A stretch of DNA of 64,000 nucleotides from Labilibaculum antarcticum (GTDB taxonomy: Bacteria; Bacteroidota; Bacteroidia; Bacteroidales; Marinifilaceae), in the NCBI RefSeq assembly GCF_002356295.1, contig NZ_AP018042.1, positions 896,361-960,360 of the forward strand, in the 5' to 3' direction. Made by a program: the position numbers and the translations under genes. Of this stretch, positions 54,585-64,000 are shown one piece after another. Numbering within the stretch: the stretch's first letter is position 1; the number at the start of each line of letters is the position of its first letter. The notes beneath the pieces are model-generated. The model was not told where the DNA came from. It saw only the letters and a program-made list of their open reading frames with translations, and did no database searches.

Positions 54585-54740
54585 CTACCATATTATCGCT
54601 CCTAATGGAGCGAATATATATCCCAACGACCATATTATCAACCCTTATCGAGCTAATCGAAATCCCAGAGGGATGTAATTATGCTACTTAAAAGGCGAAA
54701 AGAAATAAAAAGTACCATCGGTACGAAATTAAAGTTCGAA
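54585..54740. repeat. Palindrome-rich, REP-like intergenic element
   Basis: A stretch of short hairpins without coding capacity: CGCTCC-taat-GGAGCG, TCC-caga-GGGA and GTACC-atc-GGTAC, with ACCATATTATC occurring twice. This type of unit is found dispersed in many Bacteroidota genomes. The rest of 54250-54945 contains no gene; an AT-rich promoter region lies before the GH2 gene. Confidence 0.5.
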
Positions 54741-54858
54741 CATTCTATTTTTTCAGATCAATAAAGAATTTTATTAAAAACCATAAAGGCAATAAACATC
54801 CTAATAATCCGCATCGCATAAGCTTCAAATTTATTATCTCGCACACAAAGACTCTCAG

Positions 54859-54906
54859 AAAAAAAGAGCATTACAGAGTATTTTTACATACTCAGCAATG
54901 CTCTTT
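54859..54906 (-). terminator. Terminator of the sulfatase gene 54946-56469
   Basis: On the minus strand AAAGAGCATT pairs with AATGCTCTTT around an inner GAGTA/TACTC stem, followed by seven T. It lies 40 bases after the stop. Confidence 0.85.
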
Positions 54907-54945
54907 CAAGAAATTATCTAATGTATCTCTAGCTTCCTCTTAAGC

Positions 54946-56469
54946 TTATTTAGTTTTAAATTGATCATACTCCGGATTCACCTTTGCATTTTTAAATTGA
55001 GGACGATTTTTCCAAAGATCATAAGTAGCTTCTAATTGAGCAGGATCTTCTGGGTATTGCCCTTTATCATCCGTTTCATTAATCCATTTATTAAGTACTT
55101 TTCGATGCTTTTTAAGTATTGATTTGTATTTAGCATCTATCGCCAAATTATTCATTTGATTCGGATCAGCTTCAATATCATACAATTCCTCCTCTGGGCG
55201 AACGCCAAACCAGAAAGCTTCTTGATAAGGAGTTAATTTTCCATCAGCGTAAGCTTGCTTAAAATCTTTAACAATCGGTTTTAAATCTCTATAACCAGGT
55301 TGTAACATGGTACGCTCTGGCCAAAAATTTCGAATGTAACGGTACTTGTCTGAACGTACAGTTCTAATTCTGTCAATCGTAAAATCACAACGATCACGAG
55401 CACCAAAAACATATTCTGCTGGCTTGTAATCTTTTGCAAATAAATCTTGTCCATCCATATAGTCAGGTACGTCTAATCCGGCTAAAGCCATTGTTGTAGC
55501 AGTTACATCCAATAGTGACACCAAGTCTTCAACTTCTGTTCCTGGTCTAATTGACGGATGATTTCCAATGACTACCAAAGGTACATGCAATCCACCTTCG
55601 TAACAAAATTGTTTGTGACGCAATGAAGAAGGACTTCCGTGATCTGAGAAAAAGAATACAATCGTATTTTCCAACTCACCATCCGCCTTCAGCTGTTTCA
55701 ATATCAACTCAATACGAGCATCTGAACCTCTACCCGCATTATAATGCTGAGTCCAGGCTTCACGCTGAGATTTTATATCCGGGAAATACGGAGGTAGAGC
55801 CACATCATAAGCAGCCAACTCTTCTCCTTCACGAACATATTGGTAATCTCTTTTTCCACCCATTATTTCTATCTGACCGAACCACGCTTGGCTTTTATCT
55901 GCTCTCGCTCCCCACACATCTTCGGTCCACGACAAGTTATGCTCCGCATGATTTCCTTGCCAACCATTCATTCCAGGTATATAATCTTTTGCATTACCTA
56001 CATCATAAAGTTTGGTTCTATCGTAAAAGAAATTATAATCGTCTTTACCACTGTTGAAAGTAAAATAACCCGCCTGTTTCATTAATTCTGGCAAAGTTTT
56101 CATGCCGTCTGGCAAGTAAATTCTCAAATCTTCAGGAACCACTTCTCCATCAGTCGTACGACTTGAACGATGCTCGTGAGTACCTGTTGTGGTTTGCATT
56201 TTACCTGTTATAAAAGCAGAACGACAAGCTGAACAAACAGGTGCTGTTGCATAAGCTCTTTTAAAAATCACACCATCTGTTGCCATCTTATCAATAACAG
56301 GCGTATGCCCTTTATTGATGACATCTCCATAACAGCCCATATTTGGATTTAAGTCTTCTGCGACAATCCATAGAATATTTGGCTTTTTGGTTTGAGCTTC
56401 TGTATTGGTAGAAGCAAAAATACTTAGCACTGCTGTTAGTAGTAACAACTTGGAAAAGATTGATTTCAT
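54946..56469 (-). CDS. S1 sulfatase with a CxAxR modification motif
   Basis: A 507-residue exported sulfatase (signal to NTEAQ, about residue 26). It has VAEDLNPNMGCYGD (36-49) and the modification site CSACR with Cys79: Ala takes the place of the usual Pro. C-x-(P/A)-x-R is accepted by maturation enzymes, so it should be active. FFFSDHGSPSSLRHKQ replaces the normal DNG segment. The enzyme is flanked by a terminator and a 267-base gap and is probably transcribed alone. Confidence 0.9.
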   Translation of the reverse strand: MKSIFSKLLLLTAVLSIFASTNTEAQTKKPNILWIVAEDLNPNMGCYGDVINKGHTPVIDKMATDGVIFKRAYATAPVCSACRSAFITGKMQTTTGTHEHRSSRTTDGEVVPEDLRIYLPDGMKTLPELMKQAGYFTFNSGKDDYNFFYDRTKLYDVGNAKDYIPGMNGWQGNHAEHNLSWTEDVWGARADKSQAWFGQIEIMGGKRDYQYVREGEELAAYDVALPPYFPDIKSQREAWTQHYNAGRGSDARIELILKQLKADGELENTIVFFFSDHGSPSSLRHKQFCYEGGLHVPLVVIGNHPSIRPGTEVEDLVSLLDVTATTMALAGLDVPDYMDGQDLFAKDYKPAEYVFGARDRCDFTIDRIRTVRSDKYRYIRNFWPERTMLQPGYRDLKPIVKDFKQAYADGKLTPYQEAFWFGVRPEEELYDIEADPNQMNNLAIDAKYKSILKKHRKVLNKWINETDDKGQYPEDPAQLEATYDLWKNRPQFKNAKVNPEYDQFKTK

Positions 56470-56736
56470 ATAATTATAATTTGTTTTTTAGTTGCTATAT
56501 GGAACTTTCCAAGCTGGGAATAATCATCCCCCTGTGTGTCAAAACCGCTTTGGCATGGACGTTTCATTTTATATTTTTTAAATTCTTCTATCAAAGAAAA
56601 GAAATACAGGCATCCAAAGAGTATTTCGTAGTAAAATACATGTCGTTCTGAGTTATTTTGTCTCGAAACATGCAGCTATTGAGCAAAAAAAACATCATTT
56701 ATTTTCAATTAATGATATTTTTTCAGTCTCTAACAA

Positions 56737-59229
56737 TTACTCTCCAGCACCCACTTTTTCGTACAAATTCTTTTCTTGTTTCTCAAGACTAAGGATAGGA
56801 ACAATTTCACAATAACTGCTCATATCATCTACATTGTTTCCAAAACCTTCAATTTTAATGTATTGGATTTCCTCTTGTTTTGAAAAAATAAAGGATTCTA
56901 TTTGAGAATTTTTATTGCTTGTCCCGGAAAATAGCTCCTTCCAGTTTTTACCATTCGCAGAACCTTTAATCTTTAGTTTGTAAGACGTTTTATCGAGATT
57001 CCTAAATTGAATTTTCACTCCATTGGCCAAGCGAATTCGTTTCAAATCCAATTGAATAAAACACTCCCCTTTGGCGCTCCAATATGTTTCGGGTTTTCCA
57101 TCAAGAACATGGGAAGCAGGATTCTCATCAGATTCACAACTTGCTTTTATTGCGTACTCCGAAACGGAATTGTCATAAGAAAGCTCAAACCCGTGTTCTC
57201 TCACCACGTCACCACTTACACCAAATGCCTTCAGCTTATTTACCCCTTTTGTTAAAACGACATTCCACTTAAATTCTTTTGTTTGTTTTCCCAATGATTT
57301 TCCATTGTGAAACAATTCAACCTCATTCATGTTGGTGAAAACGCGATAAATCTTATTGGCATCACCACCTCGTTCTTGCCAGGTAGGCGTTTCTAAATAA
57401 AGAACTGGTTCCTTACTCCATTTCGATTTTAGAAGATAAAAAACGTCTTTCTTCTGTCTGTCGAATGTTACCAATCCTTTTTGGTTGATATGTGGTTTGG
57501 TGTCGCCACGATGGGCTGCGCCAAAATCGGCAAACGACCACCAGTTCACTCCACACAACCAATCCATTTTATCGATTTGATGCAAATGCGATTCCAGAAA
57601 TTCATTTTGATACTCAATACTAAAATCTTGTCGAAGTGGATTTTCTGTGTGTACACGAACATCGGAACCGGCACCGAATTCAGAAATTATTAACGGTTTA
57701 TTTGGCATCATAGCATGCAATTCGTTCACCCTTTCGGTAAAAGTATTGTGATGAGTGCCATACCATCCACGATACAAATTATAACCGAATACATCAGGAA
57801 TTTCATATACTTTATAATCGATTGGTCTGTTGTTATCGCCATTTACAAAAACGGTTTTTCGAACAGGATCCTCACTGTGAACTAGATCATTTAAATTTTT
57901 AACGATATCGTAAATATTGGCTTTACCATCTCCTCGATCGCTCATCCAAACTTCATTTCCCATTCCCCATAAAATTATGGAAGAATGGTTAAAATGCTGA
58001 TTGATTAAATCTTTCATCATCAACTGAAGATTCTGTTCAAATTCAGGTTCAAAGGATGTTTTGTTTACATACGGAATTTCTTCCCAAACCAATATCCCCA
58101 TTTCATCGCACAATTGAAGGACATAATTATCTTGCTGATAATGAGCCAAACGCAACCAGTTAACGCCCAATTCTTTCATTAGCTTAATATCCTCTAAATG
58201 ATGATTCAAACTCACGGCATTTCCTTGTCGGTAATTGTCCTGATGACGATTCAAACCTTTTAATTTGTAAGGTTTCCCATTTAAAAAGAATCCTTTATCG
58301 GCAGTAAACTCATACCATCTGAATCCGTGATTCACAAGAACCTCATCAATCGTTTCCCCTTTAGTTTGCAATTCTATTTTCACCTGATAAAGCTCTGGAT
58401 ACTCAGGACTCCAAAGTTTTGGGTTTGCAACATCTGTCATTGCCACTTTAACGAGTTCTGTTTTTCCCGCATCAACTTTGTATGCTGATTTCCCTGAAGA
58501 AACGACATTACCCTTTTTATCCAGAACACTGACAACAATCTCTATTTTGCTTCTTTTATTTGTTCCGTTGTCTACTCTTGCACTTACATGTAAATCGGCC
58601 AAATCGGCACTTACTTTTTCGCTCCACACCCGTACTCCCGAACTGGCAAAATATTTTTTTGAAATGGTCAATTTAGGGCAAGAAATTAGTTCCACAGATC
58701 GGTACAAACCACCATAGAAATTGAAATCACCACTTCGTGGAGCAATATTCTGACTATCTGCATTGGAAACCCAAACATCAATCTTATTTTTCCCTAGATT
58801 CAGTTTACCGGTTAGCTCGCAGATAAAGGCGCTGTAACCTCCAATATGATGAATAAGTTCTTCTCCATTCAGATATACCTTCGCTTGCTGACCAGCCGCA
58901 TTAAACTTTAAATACTGACGCTGATGGAATTGGGCTTCTGAAAAAGTTAAATATTTCCTGTACCAGGAACCTGCTCGTCGGTAATCTTTAGTTTCTAAAA
59001 CATCCAGTGCATTCCAAGTATGAGGAAGTGATATTTGCTGGTAATATTCATCCGCTTCAGAGGGAATTTCTTCGCTATCTTTTTCAAGATAAAGCCAGTT
59101 ATCGTTAATAACTGCAGACTGTGAGCCAATTTGGTGAAGTTTGCCACTTGAAGTTTGTGCAAAAGTACTTCCTGCACAAAAAACCATTACAAGTAAAACA
59201 AAACTTCGATTTACAATTTTACATTTCAT
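56737..59229 (-). CDS. GH2 glycosidase with F5/8 (CBM32-like) domain
   Basis: An 830-residue exported GH2 enzyme (signal to TFAQ, about residue 25). The acid/base is Glu426 in WGMGNEVWM and the nucleophile Glu517 in IISEFGAGS. Residues 690-815 form a discoidin-type domain (ASHVLDGKPETYWSAKGE, then the KLKIKGSANGKNW strand), which likely binds galactose or a related sugar. It lies 24 bases after the sulfatase gene upstream and is co-transcribed with it. Confidence 0.85.
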   Translation of the reverse strand: MKCKIVNRSFVLLVMVFCAGSTFAQTSSGKLHQIGSQSAVINDNWLYLEKDSEEIPSEADEYYQQISLPHTWNALDVLETKDYRRAGSWYRKYLTFSEAQFHQRQYLKFNAAGQQAKVYLNGEELIHHIGGYSAFICELTGKLNLGKNKIDVWVSNADSQNIAPRSGDFNFYGGLYRSVELISCPKLTISKKYFASSGVRVWSEKVSADLADLHVSARVDNGTNKRSKIEIVVSVLDKKGNVVSSGKSAYKVDAGKTELVKVAMTDVANPKLWSPEYPELYQVKIELQTKGETIDEVLVNHGFRWYEFTADKGFFLNGKPYKLKGLNRHQDNYRQGNAVSLNHHLEDIKLMKELGVNWLRLAHYQQDNYVLQLCDEMGILVWEEIPYVNKTSFEPEFEQNLQLMMKDLINQHFNHSSIILWGMGNEVWMSDRGDGKANIYDIVKNLNDLVHSEDPVRKTVFVNGDNNRPIDYKVYEIPDVFGYNLYRGWYGTHHNTFTERVNELHAMMPNKPLIISEFGAGSDVRVHTENPLRQDFSIEYQNEFLESHLHQIDKMDWLCGVNWWSFADFGAAHRGDTKPHINQKGLVTFDRQKKDVFYLLKSKWSKEPVLYLETPTWQERGGDANKIYRVFTNMNEVELFHNGKSLGKQTKEFKWNVVLTKGVNKLKAFGVSGDVVREHGFELSYDNSVSEYAIKASCESDENPASHVLDGKPETYWSAKGECFIQLDLKRIRLANGVKIQFRNLDKTSYKLKIKGSANGKNWKELFSGTSNKNSQIESFIFSKQEEIQYIKIEGFGNNVDDMSSYCEIVPILSLEKQEKNLYEKVGAGE

Positions 59230-59253
59230 ACTTAATCATTTGGGAAAGATAAT

Positions 59254-60807
59254 TTAATACAACATTGAGGCATTAGGAGGAAGTGGAACATGATTTGCCT
59301 TACGCCATACCACCAACTCATCCAATAATTCTTTTGTTAATTCAGGATTTTCAGTAATCAAATTATTCGACTCTTTTGGATCAGATTGTAAATTATACAA
59401 TTCGAGATTACCTGTTGCCAAAAACTGAATTAATTTATACTGCTTTTTACGAATAACAGAACAAGTTCCATGTTTATTGATGCTCGCCAAGTGCCAAAAC
59501 AAAGGTCTCTCTGCAAAAAGCTCGGAATCTCCTTCAAAGAGATCAGTCATGGAATTCCCATCCAACTGACCTTTATAATCAGTAATTCCGGCGACACTTA
59601 ATAGTGTTGGGAAATAATCTAATAAAGTAACCGGTTCAGATGTTCTTCTTGCCAGCACTTTACCAGGCCAGTTTATAAGACTTGGAACACGAATTCCACC
59701 TTCATAAATATATCCTTTAGAACCGCGCATCAAATCATTGCTGCTTTGTCCGCCATTGTAACCATTATCGGAAGAGAAAATAATGATCGTATTTTCACGC
59801 AATCCATTTTCATCCAGATAATCAACAATGCGCTGCACATTTTGATCCACCGATTCAACCATTGTGGCATAACCAGCCATTGTTTCTTTTCGCTTGCCAA
59901 TTCCTTGTCCGGTGATTGTATCACCTTCCTTATTCATATACTTTTCGTACAATTTAGGACTGCGGTTTTTTATTGGACGATGAACTGCATAATAGTGCAA
60001 ATTCACAAAGAACGGACCTTTCTTGTTTTGATCCATAAACTCAATTGCATCTGAAGTCAATCGATCTGTAAGCCATTCATCATCTGCTTTTGCTTCGATA
60101 AAAGGATTACTGAATGGAGCTCTGTAACCACCAGTATGACTTTTATATCCGCCCTCTTCAAAGGCTGGATCTCCACGAAATGTTCCACCGACATTTTTCA
60201 CAAAACCTCTTCCCTCTGGATAATACTGCATTATTTCATCAGTCTTGTGTTTTGCAACCCAGGAGTAATCACCGGGATCAGGTTGTGTTAACTTTTCTGT
60301 GAGAGGAAAGGTCTTCTTTAATTCCTCTTCAGGATAAGGACCTACAATATGCCACTTTCCAAGATGTATCGATTTATATCCAGCTTTAGCCAAAGGTTCA
60401 GCATAAATTTGGTGTTTTTTCTCAACAGTCCAGCGTGAAAAAATATTCTCCTGATCATTCCCTTTTTCCAAAACCGGTACCGTATAAACCCCTGTTCGAA
60501 ATGATTGTTTTCCTGTGAACAAAGCCGTTCTCGAGGGAGAGCAAGTTGGATACATATACGATTGATCCATTACCAAACTATGTTTTGCCAAATTATCCAA
60601 TGCAGGAGTTTCATAGTACTTTGATCCGTTAAATCCAACGTCAGCATAACCAAGATCGTCAGCCAAAATAAATACAATATTTGGTTTTATCGGAGAACTT
60701 TTACTGCAGGAAACACCACCCATAATTACACTACTTAAAAATAGAGCAAGCGGTAATCTGAATATTATTTTTTTCAAGATCGATTGATTCATTAGGTATT
60801 TTTTCAT
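59254..60807 (-). CDS. S1 sulfatase, lipoprotein
   Basis: Read from the ATG at 60807 (517 residues), because the longer frame would start with TTG. Lipobox GVSC (Cys34), ADDLGYADVGF and CSPSR (Cys89 with this start). An insert with YSWVAKHKTDEIMQYYPEGRG and a HYYAVHRPI segment mark a subgroup different from the other six. It lies between two GH2 genes, 29 bases after the upstream one. Confidence 0.9.
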   Translation of the reverse strand: MKKYLMNQSILKKIIFRLPLALFLSSVIMGGVSCSKSSPIKPNIVFILADDLGYADVGFNGSKYYETPALDNLAKHSLVMDQSYMYPTCSPSRTALFTGKQSFRTGVYTVPVLEKGNDQENIFSRWTVEKKHQIYAEPLAKAGYKSIHLGKWHIVGPYPEEELKKTFPLTEKLTQPDPGDYSWVAKHKTDEIMQYYPEGRGFVKNVGGTFRGDPAFEEGGYKSHTGGYRAPFSNPFIEAKADDEWLTDRLTSDAIEFMDQNKKGPFFVNLHYYAVHRPIKNRSPKLYEKYMNKEGDTITGQGIGKRKETMAGYATMVESVDQNVQRIVDYLDENGLRENTIIIFSSDNGYNGGQSSNDLMRGSKGYIYEGGIRVPSLINWPGKVLARRTSEPVTLLDYFPTLLSVAGITDYKGQLDGNSMTDLFEGDSELFAERPLFWHLASINKHGTCSVIRKKQYKLIQFLATGNLELYNLQSDPKESNNLITENPELTKELLDELVVWRKANHVPLPPNASMLY

Positions 60808-60836
60808 TTTTAAAGCACGATAACTGCAGTAATATT

Positions 60837-63275
60837 TCAATAAGTAGACACCTCTATACCAGCGGCTTTCAAATTATCAGAAGAGGCTGTTAAAGTGATC
60901 GTTCCTGCTTTTTCAGTAGACTGAATCATAACCAAACATTTTCCATTAAAACAATTTCGTTCATTGCTTTGAAATGGTGTAATATCTGTGGAATTTCCAT
61001 TCCCTGCGGCATGAAAAGTTCCGTCGCCTTCAACAGTAAATTTAATTGGAAAATTCGCTGTTGGACAGAAATCACCATCCTTATCAACTACATTTACTTC
61101 AACAAAAGAAAGGCTTTCTCCATCTGCTTTTATCTTGGTGTACTTGGTCACGAGTTGCAAGGTATATGGCTCCGAGGCTGTTTTTATGGAGTTCTCCATT
61201 GCTGGTTTTCCATTCTCATCAAAAGCAACAACCTTGACCTCTCCTGGTTCGTATTTTACCTCATCCCAGACCAAACGATATCGCTCATAAACCTTTTTTT
61301 TTGTATTTTTAGTTCTCATACCATAACTTTTCCCATTCACAAATAATTCAGCAGAATTAAAGTTAGTAAATACGTGCACAGGAACAGTTTTAACTTCCTC
61401 CTGATTCCAGTTCCAATGTGGTAAAATGTGCAACACATTTTCATTCGTCCACCTTGCTTTATACAGGTAGTATATGCTTTTTGGAAATCCACATAAATCG
61501 ACAATTCCAAAATAAGAATTTTTAGTTGGCCATTCGACATTGTAAGGAGATGGTTCGCCTAAATAATCAAAACCTGTCCACACAAACTCGCCCGCTACAT
61601 GCGGATTATCATCAAGCATGGCAAAACCAACATCAGGTGTATTGGACCAATTGCAGTAATCCAATCCATAATCAGAACATTGAAGATTTTCTCGGGTATA
61701 ATGCTTTCTAGGTACCGCATCTAAATCAAAATATCCACGACTCGAAACGGTCGATTCTGTTTCACTTGCGATAAAACTCCAATCGGGATGTTGCTCTTTT
61801 AACCAAGGATAGAGATGTGTATGGTAATTCCATCCTTTTAGATCGAATTGAGCCGCGAAATTATTCTCCGCCGGAGCTTCTCTATTCATTCCGATAGTAA
61901 CTGGTCGTGTATTATCCTCTCGATGAGTGATATCCGCCAAAAACTTAGCGCGTTTCCATCCATCATCCGTAAATTGTTCCAAAATTTCATTACCAACACT
62001 CCACATAAATACGGATGGATGATTACGATCCCGATGAATCAATGCTGTTAAATCTTTCTCTGCCCAATCATCCCAAAGATGGGTATAACCATTTTTATTT
62101 TTGCCCTTTTTCCATTCATCAAAAGCCTCATCCATAACCAAAAAACCCATGGTATCGCACATGCTTAACAGCTCGGGAGTAGGTGGATTGTGAGAAGTAC
62201 GAATGGCATTACATCCCATTTCTTTTAAAATAAGCAACTGACGGTGTAAAGCTGAAACATTAACTGCAGCACCCAAAGGACCTAAATCGTGGTGCATACA
62301 AACCCCCTGCACCTGCAGTCTTTTTCCATTTAAATGCAAACCATCATTGCTTATAAATTCAAAACTCCGAATTCCAAATGTTGATTTATAAACATCTACG
62401 GTTTTCCCATTGCTTACAACTTTCGACAAAACATTATAAACAACTGGCGTCTCAATAGACCAAACTTTCGGATTATTAACTTGAAAGTCTTGTTTAAGGA
62501 CTGTTTCATTGCCTGAAATAGCTCCGGATTCTTTCTGAGCTATCAATTGATTATTAGAATCATATATTTCGGTTAGCAGGGTGCATTTTTCACTTCCAAC
62601 AAAAGTTGTTTTTATATTTACCTGAGCCTCGTTATCAGTAACCTGTGGTGTTGTGATATAAGTACCCCAATGCTTTACATGTGCGCTATTGGTAGTCACC
62701 AAACGTACATTACGATACAAGCCTGCTCCTGGGTACCAGCGGGAACTTTGTGGCAAATTCTCCAATCTCACGGCAAGTACATTTTCCCCAACTTTTGCAA
62801 AATCAGAGATATCAAAAGCAAATGAAGTGTAGCCATAAGGCCATTCCCCAACAAATTTTCCATTCACATAGACTTTGGCATTGCTCATAGCTCCATCGAA
62901 CTCTACGCTTAGTTTTTTATCCGCATTATCCGCTGAAACTTCAAAATATTTCCGATACCAGCCAATGCCCATATAAGGCAAACCTGCAGTTCTTCCCAAT
63001 CGCAACTTTTGCTTTTTTTCACCATCGGCAACAACCTTTTTGCTTTGAGCATCGTTTTTCGGATCGAATGGACCAGTTATGGCCCAATCGTGAGGCACAC
63101 GTACCGTTTCCCATTTACTATCATCATAATTAATGGCTTCGCCATTTTCGACTTCTCCTTTGGTAAATTTCCATCCTTTCTTAAGGGTTTCAATTTGTCT
63201 CCCTTGTTCTACAACACCCTTAGAACAAGCTGTAAGTGAAATCAGTAAACAAATTACAACTAAATATTTTTTCAT
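60837..63275 (-). CDS. GH2 glycosidase, lipoprotein
   Basis: An 812-residue GH2 enzyme with lipobox LTAC (Cys17). It has the PHDWAITGPFDP sugar-binding start, acid/base Glu430 in SVGNEILE and a probable nucleophile Glu505 in ASETES. The C-terminus contains DUF4982- and Ig-like domains (about 645-812). It is related to the GH2 at 51217 (HNP-x-TPELL versus HNPQTPQFY), but lacks the terminal CBM. Confidence 0.85.
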   Translation of the reverse strand: MKKYLVVICLLISLTACSKGVVEQGRQIETLKKGWKFTKGEVENGEAINYDDSKWETVRVPHDWAITGPFDPKNDAQSKKVVADGEKKQKLRLGRTAGLPYMGIGWYRKYFEVSADNADKKLSVEFDGAMSNAKVYVNGKFVGEWPYGYTSFAFDISDFAKVGENVLAVRLENLPQSSRWYPGAGLYRNVRLVTTNSAHVKHWGTYITTPQVTDNEAQVNIKTTFVGSEKCTLLTEIYDSNNQLIAQKESGAISGNETVLKQDFQVNNPKVWSIETPVVYNVLSKVVSNGKTVDVYKSTFGIRSFEFISNDGLHLNGKRLQVQGVCMHHDLGPLGAAVNVSALHRQLLILKEMGCNAIRTSHNPPTPELLSMCDTMGFLVMDEAFDEWKKGKNKNGYTHLWDDWAEKDLTALIHRDRNHPSVFMWSVGNEILEQFTDDGWKRAKFLADITHREDNTRPVTIGMNREAPAENNFAAQFDLKGWNYHTHLYPWLKEQHPDWSFIASETESTVSSRGYFDLDAVPRKHYTRENLQCSDYGLDYCNWSNTPDVGFAMLDDNPHVAGEFVWTGFDYLGEPSPYNVEWPTKNSYFGIVDLCGFPKSIYYLYKARWTNENVLHILPHWNWNQEEVKTVPVHVFTNFNSAELFVNGKSYGMRTKNTKKKVYERYRLVWDEVKYEPGEVKVVAFDENGKPAMENSIKTASEPYTLQLVTKYTKIKADGESLSFVEVNVVDKDGDFCPTANFPIKFTVEGDGTFHAAGNGNSTDITPFQSNERNCFNGKCLVMIQSTEKAGTITLTASSDNLKAAGIEVSTY

Positions 63276-63296
63276 CGATTATTTCTTTATCAAAGA

Positions 63297-64000
63297 CTAT
63301 TTTTTATTGTAAAAATCCGAAATTATTTTTTTATTTCCATTTTCATAAGCCCACAAATACTTACCAGTTTCATCAACGCATTTCTGACTGATATGATGTG
63401 GTAAAAGGGAAATACAAGGATAGCCAATCTTGGATTTGTACATTTCTAAATGCTGCAAGTATTTCTCTTCGGTGAGTGCTCCCGTATCGTTTCCTCCAAT
63501 ATGATCGAGATTGATTCCTCGCCCTGGAGATGATTTTAAACTCACTGCATAATGAGTCTTCACACGTGCTGGCCAGTCGAACTTATCATTCAACCACACA
63601 TCATTTGTTCGGGTAACATCGGTAAATTTAGTGAAGAAAATATCCGGCACATGAAATTCCATTTCAATATTTTCATCAATACACTTGGCTGCTTTGTACA
63701 ATTCTTTGTGAATGTGAAGCATGTCCGATTTGGTATTGTATGACATATCAATTTTGAATTTCATCACCCCCATTTTATAAAAACGATCAATAGTTTCCGA
63801 TGCATATTCAAATATATCTGATTTCGGATTTAACCAGCGAATATCATCTGATTTATTAGAATCTTCACCGGCTCTCCAACTTCCCAGCATATTAGGATTT
63901 CTTTTTGCCATAGTACTTGCAGCATGAATCTTTGGAAATCCGATCCAAAGTCCCGGAGTAAAACCCTTTTCAGTAATCATATCCATTGTTTTCCTGAAAT
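63297..64000 (-). CDS. Clan GH-D-like alpha-galactosidase (5' part missing)
   Basis: The C-terminal 234 residues of a gene whose frame stays open to the window edge. It includes GLWIGFPKIHA, the putative nucleophile Asp in MKFKIDMSYN (compare KID/KWD of GH36 and GH27), a DVTRTNDVW segment and an NLDHIGGNDTGA segment that looks like the acid/base region. GH36 is the likeliest family, but the N-terminus needed to be sure is outside. It lies 21 bases upstream of the GH2 gene. Confidence 0.65.
   Translation of the reverse strand, partial: FRKTMDMITEKGFTPGLWIGFPKIHAASTMAKRNPNMLGSWRAGEDSNKSDDIRWLNPKSDIFEYASETIDRFYKMGVMKFKIDMSYNTKSDMLHIHKELYKAAKCIDENIEMEFHVPDIFFTKFTDVTRTNDVWLNDKFDWPARVKTHYAVSLKSSPGRGINLDHIGGNDTGALTEEKYLQHLEMYKSKIGYPCISLLPHHISQKCVDETGKYLWAYENGNKKIISDFYNKK

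Noticed and set aside
1..64000. CRISPR array
   Set aside because: No series of identical repeats with regular spacers was seen; the 10-bp units at 9589-9638 are contiguous and far too short.

Overview
The window is an AT-rich stretch of a Bacteroidota chromosome. The SusC/SusD pair, Cys-type S1 sulfatases, many lipoproteins and very few Shine-Dalgarno sites fit a marine, polysaccharide-degrading member of the Marinilabiliales or a relative (inference). It has three parts: an integrated mobile element carrying a restriction system (1 to about 21.5 kb), a short scarred junction (21.5-27 kb), and a large polysaccharide utilisation locus (PUL) for a sulfated glycan (27-64 kb, every gene on the minus strand, cut by the window end).

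Element, 1-21.5 kb. The left part looks like the virion module of a tailless phage or phage-like plasmid. It holds a GH108 muramidase with a membrane tail, a transglutaminase-fold protein with a terminal membrane helix, several small membrane proteins, two adjacent 109-residue beta-rich proteins, and a fusion of an ArdC-type antirestriction protease with a RecA-fold ATPase. No terminase, portal, HK97 capsid or tail gene is visible. A divergent promoter region (9.5-9.95 kb) carries five 10-bp tandem repeats and several TTTAAACCTGT-type palindromes. To its right are a small serine recombinase, a gene II-like rolling-circle initiator with repeated DNA sites inside and upstream of its gene, a run of very small overlapping early genes, and an S24 (LexA/CI-like) repressor facing two GAAC-n-GTTC operators. 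A HARE-HTH protein and a BcgI-like type IIB restriction-modification pair follow. The right edge is a tRNA 3' fragment (probably tRNA-Pro), with the native tRNA terminator still behind it. The intact tRNA and the integrase are expected beyond the left end of the window.

Junction, 21.5-27 kb. A decayed copy and an intact copy of a PPC-domain lipoprotein gene enclose remnants of a second, related element: a collapsed copy of the zinc-finger gene with its terminator, a dead serine recombinase and an IS3-like end. Intact genes here encode an RlmG/RsmC-like rRNA methyltransferase, a YD-repeat-like lipoprotein and an ankyrin-repeat lipoprotein.

PUL, 27-64 kb. Seven S1 sulfatases (all with a Cys-type formylglycine motif), four GH2 enzymes, GH27 and GH110 alpha-galactosidases, a clan GH-D-like enzyme, a GH43/GH117-like propeller enzyme, a Tat-exported FAD oxidoreductase coupled to a HEAT-like protein, and a SusC/SusD/surface-lipoprotein trio. 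Sulfatases would strip sulfate and the galactosidases trim alpha- and beta-galactose, so a sulfated galactan such as a carrageenan is the best guess. No endo-hydrolase, sulfatase-maturing enzyme or dedicated regulator lies in the window.
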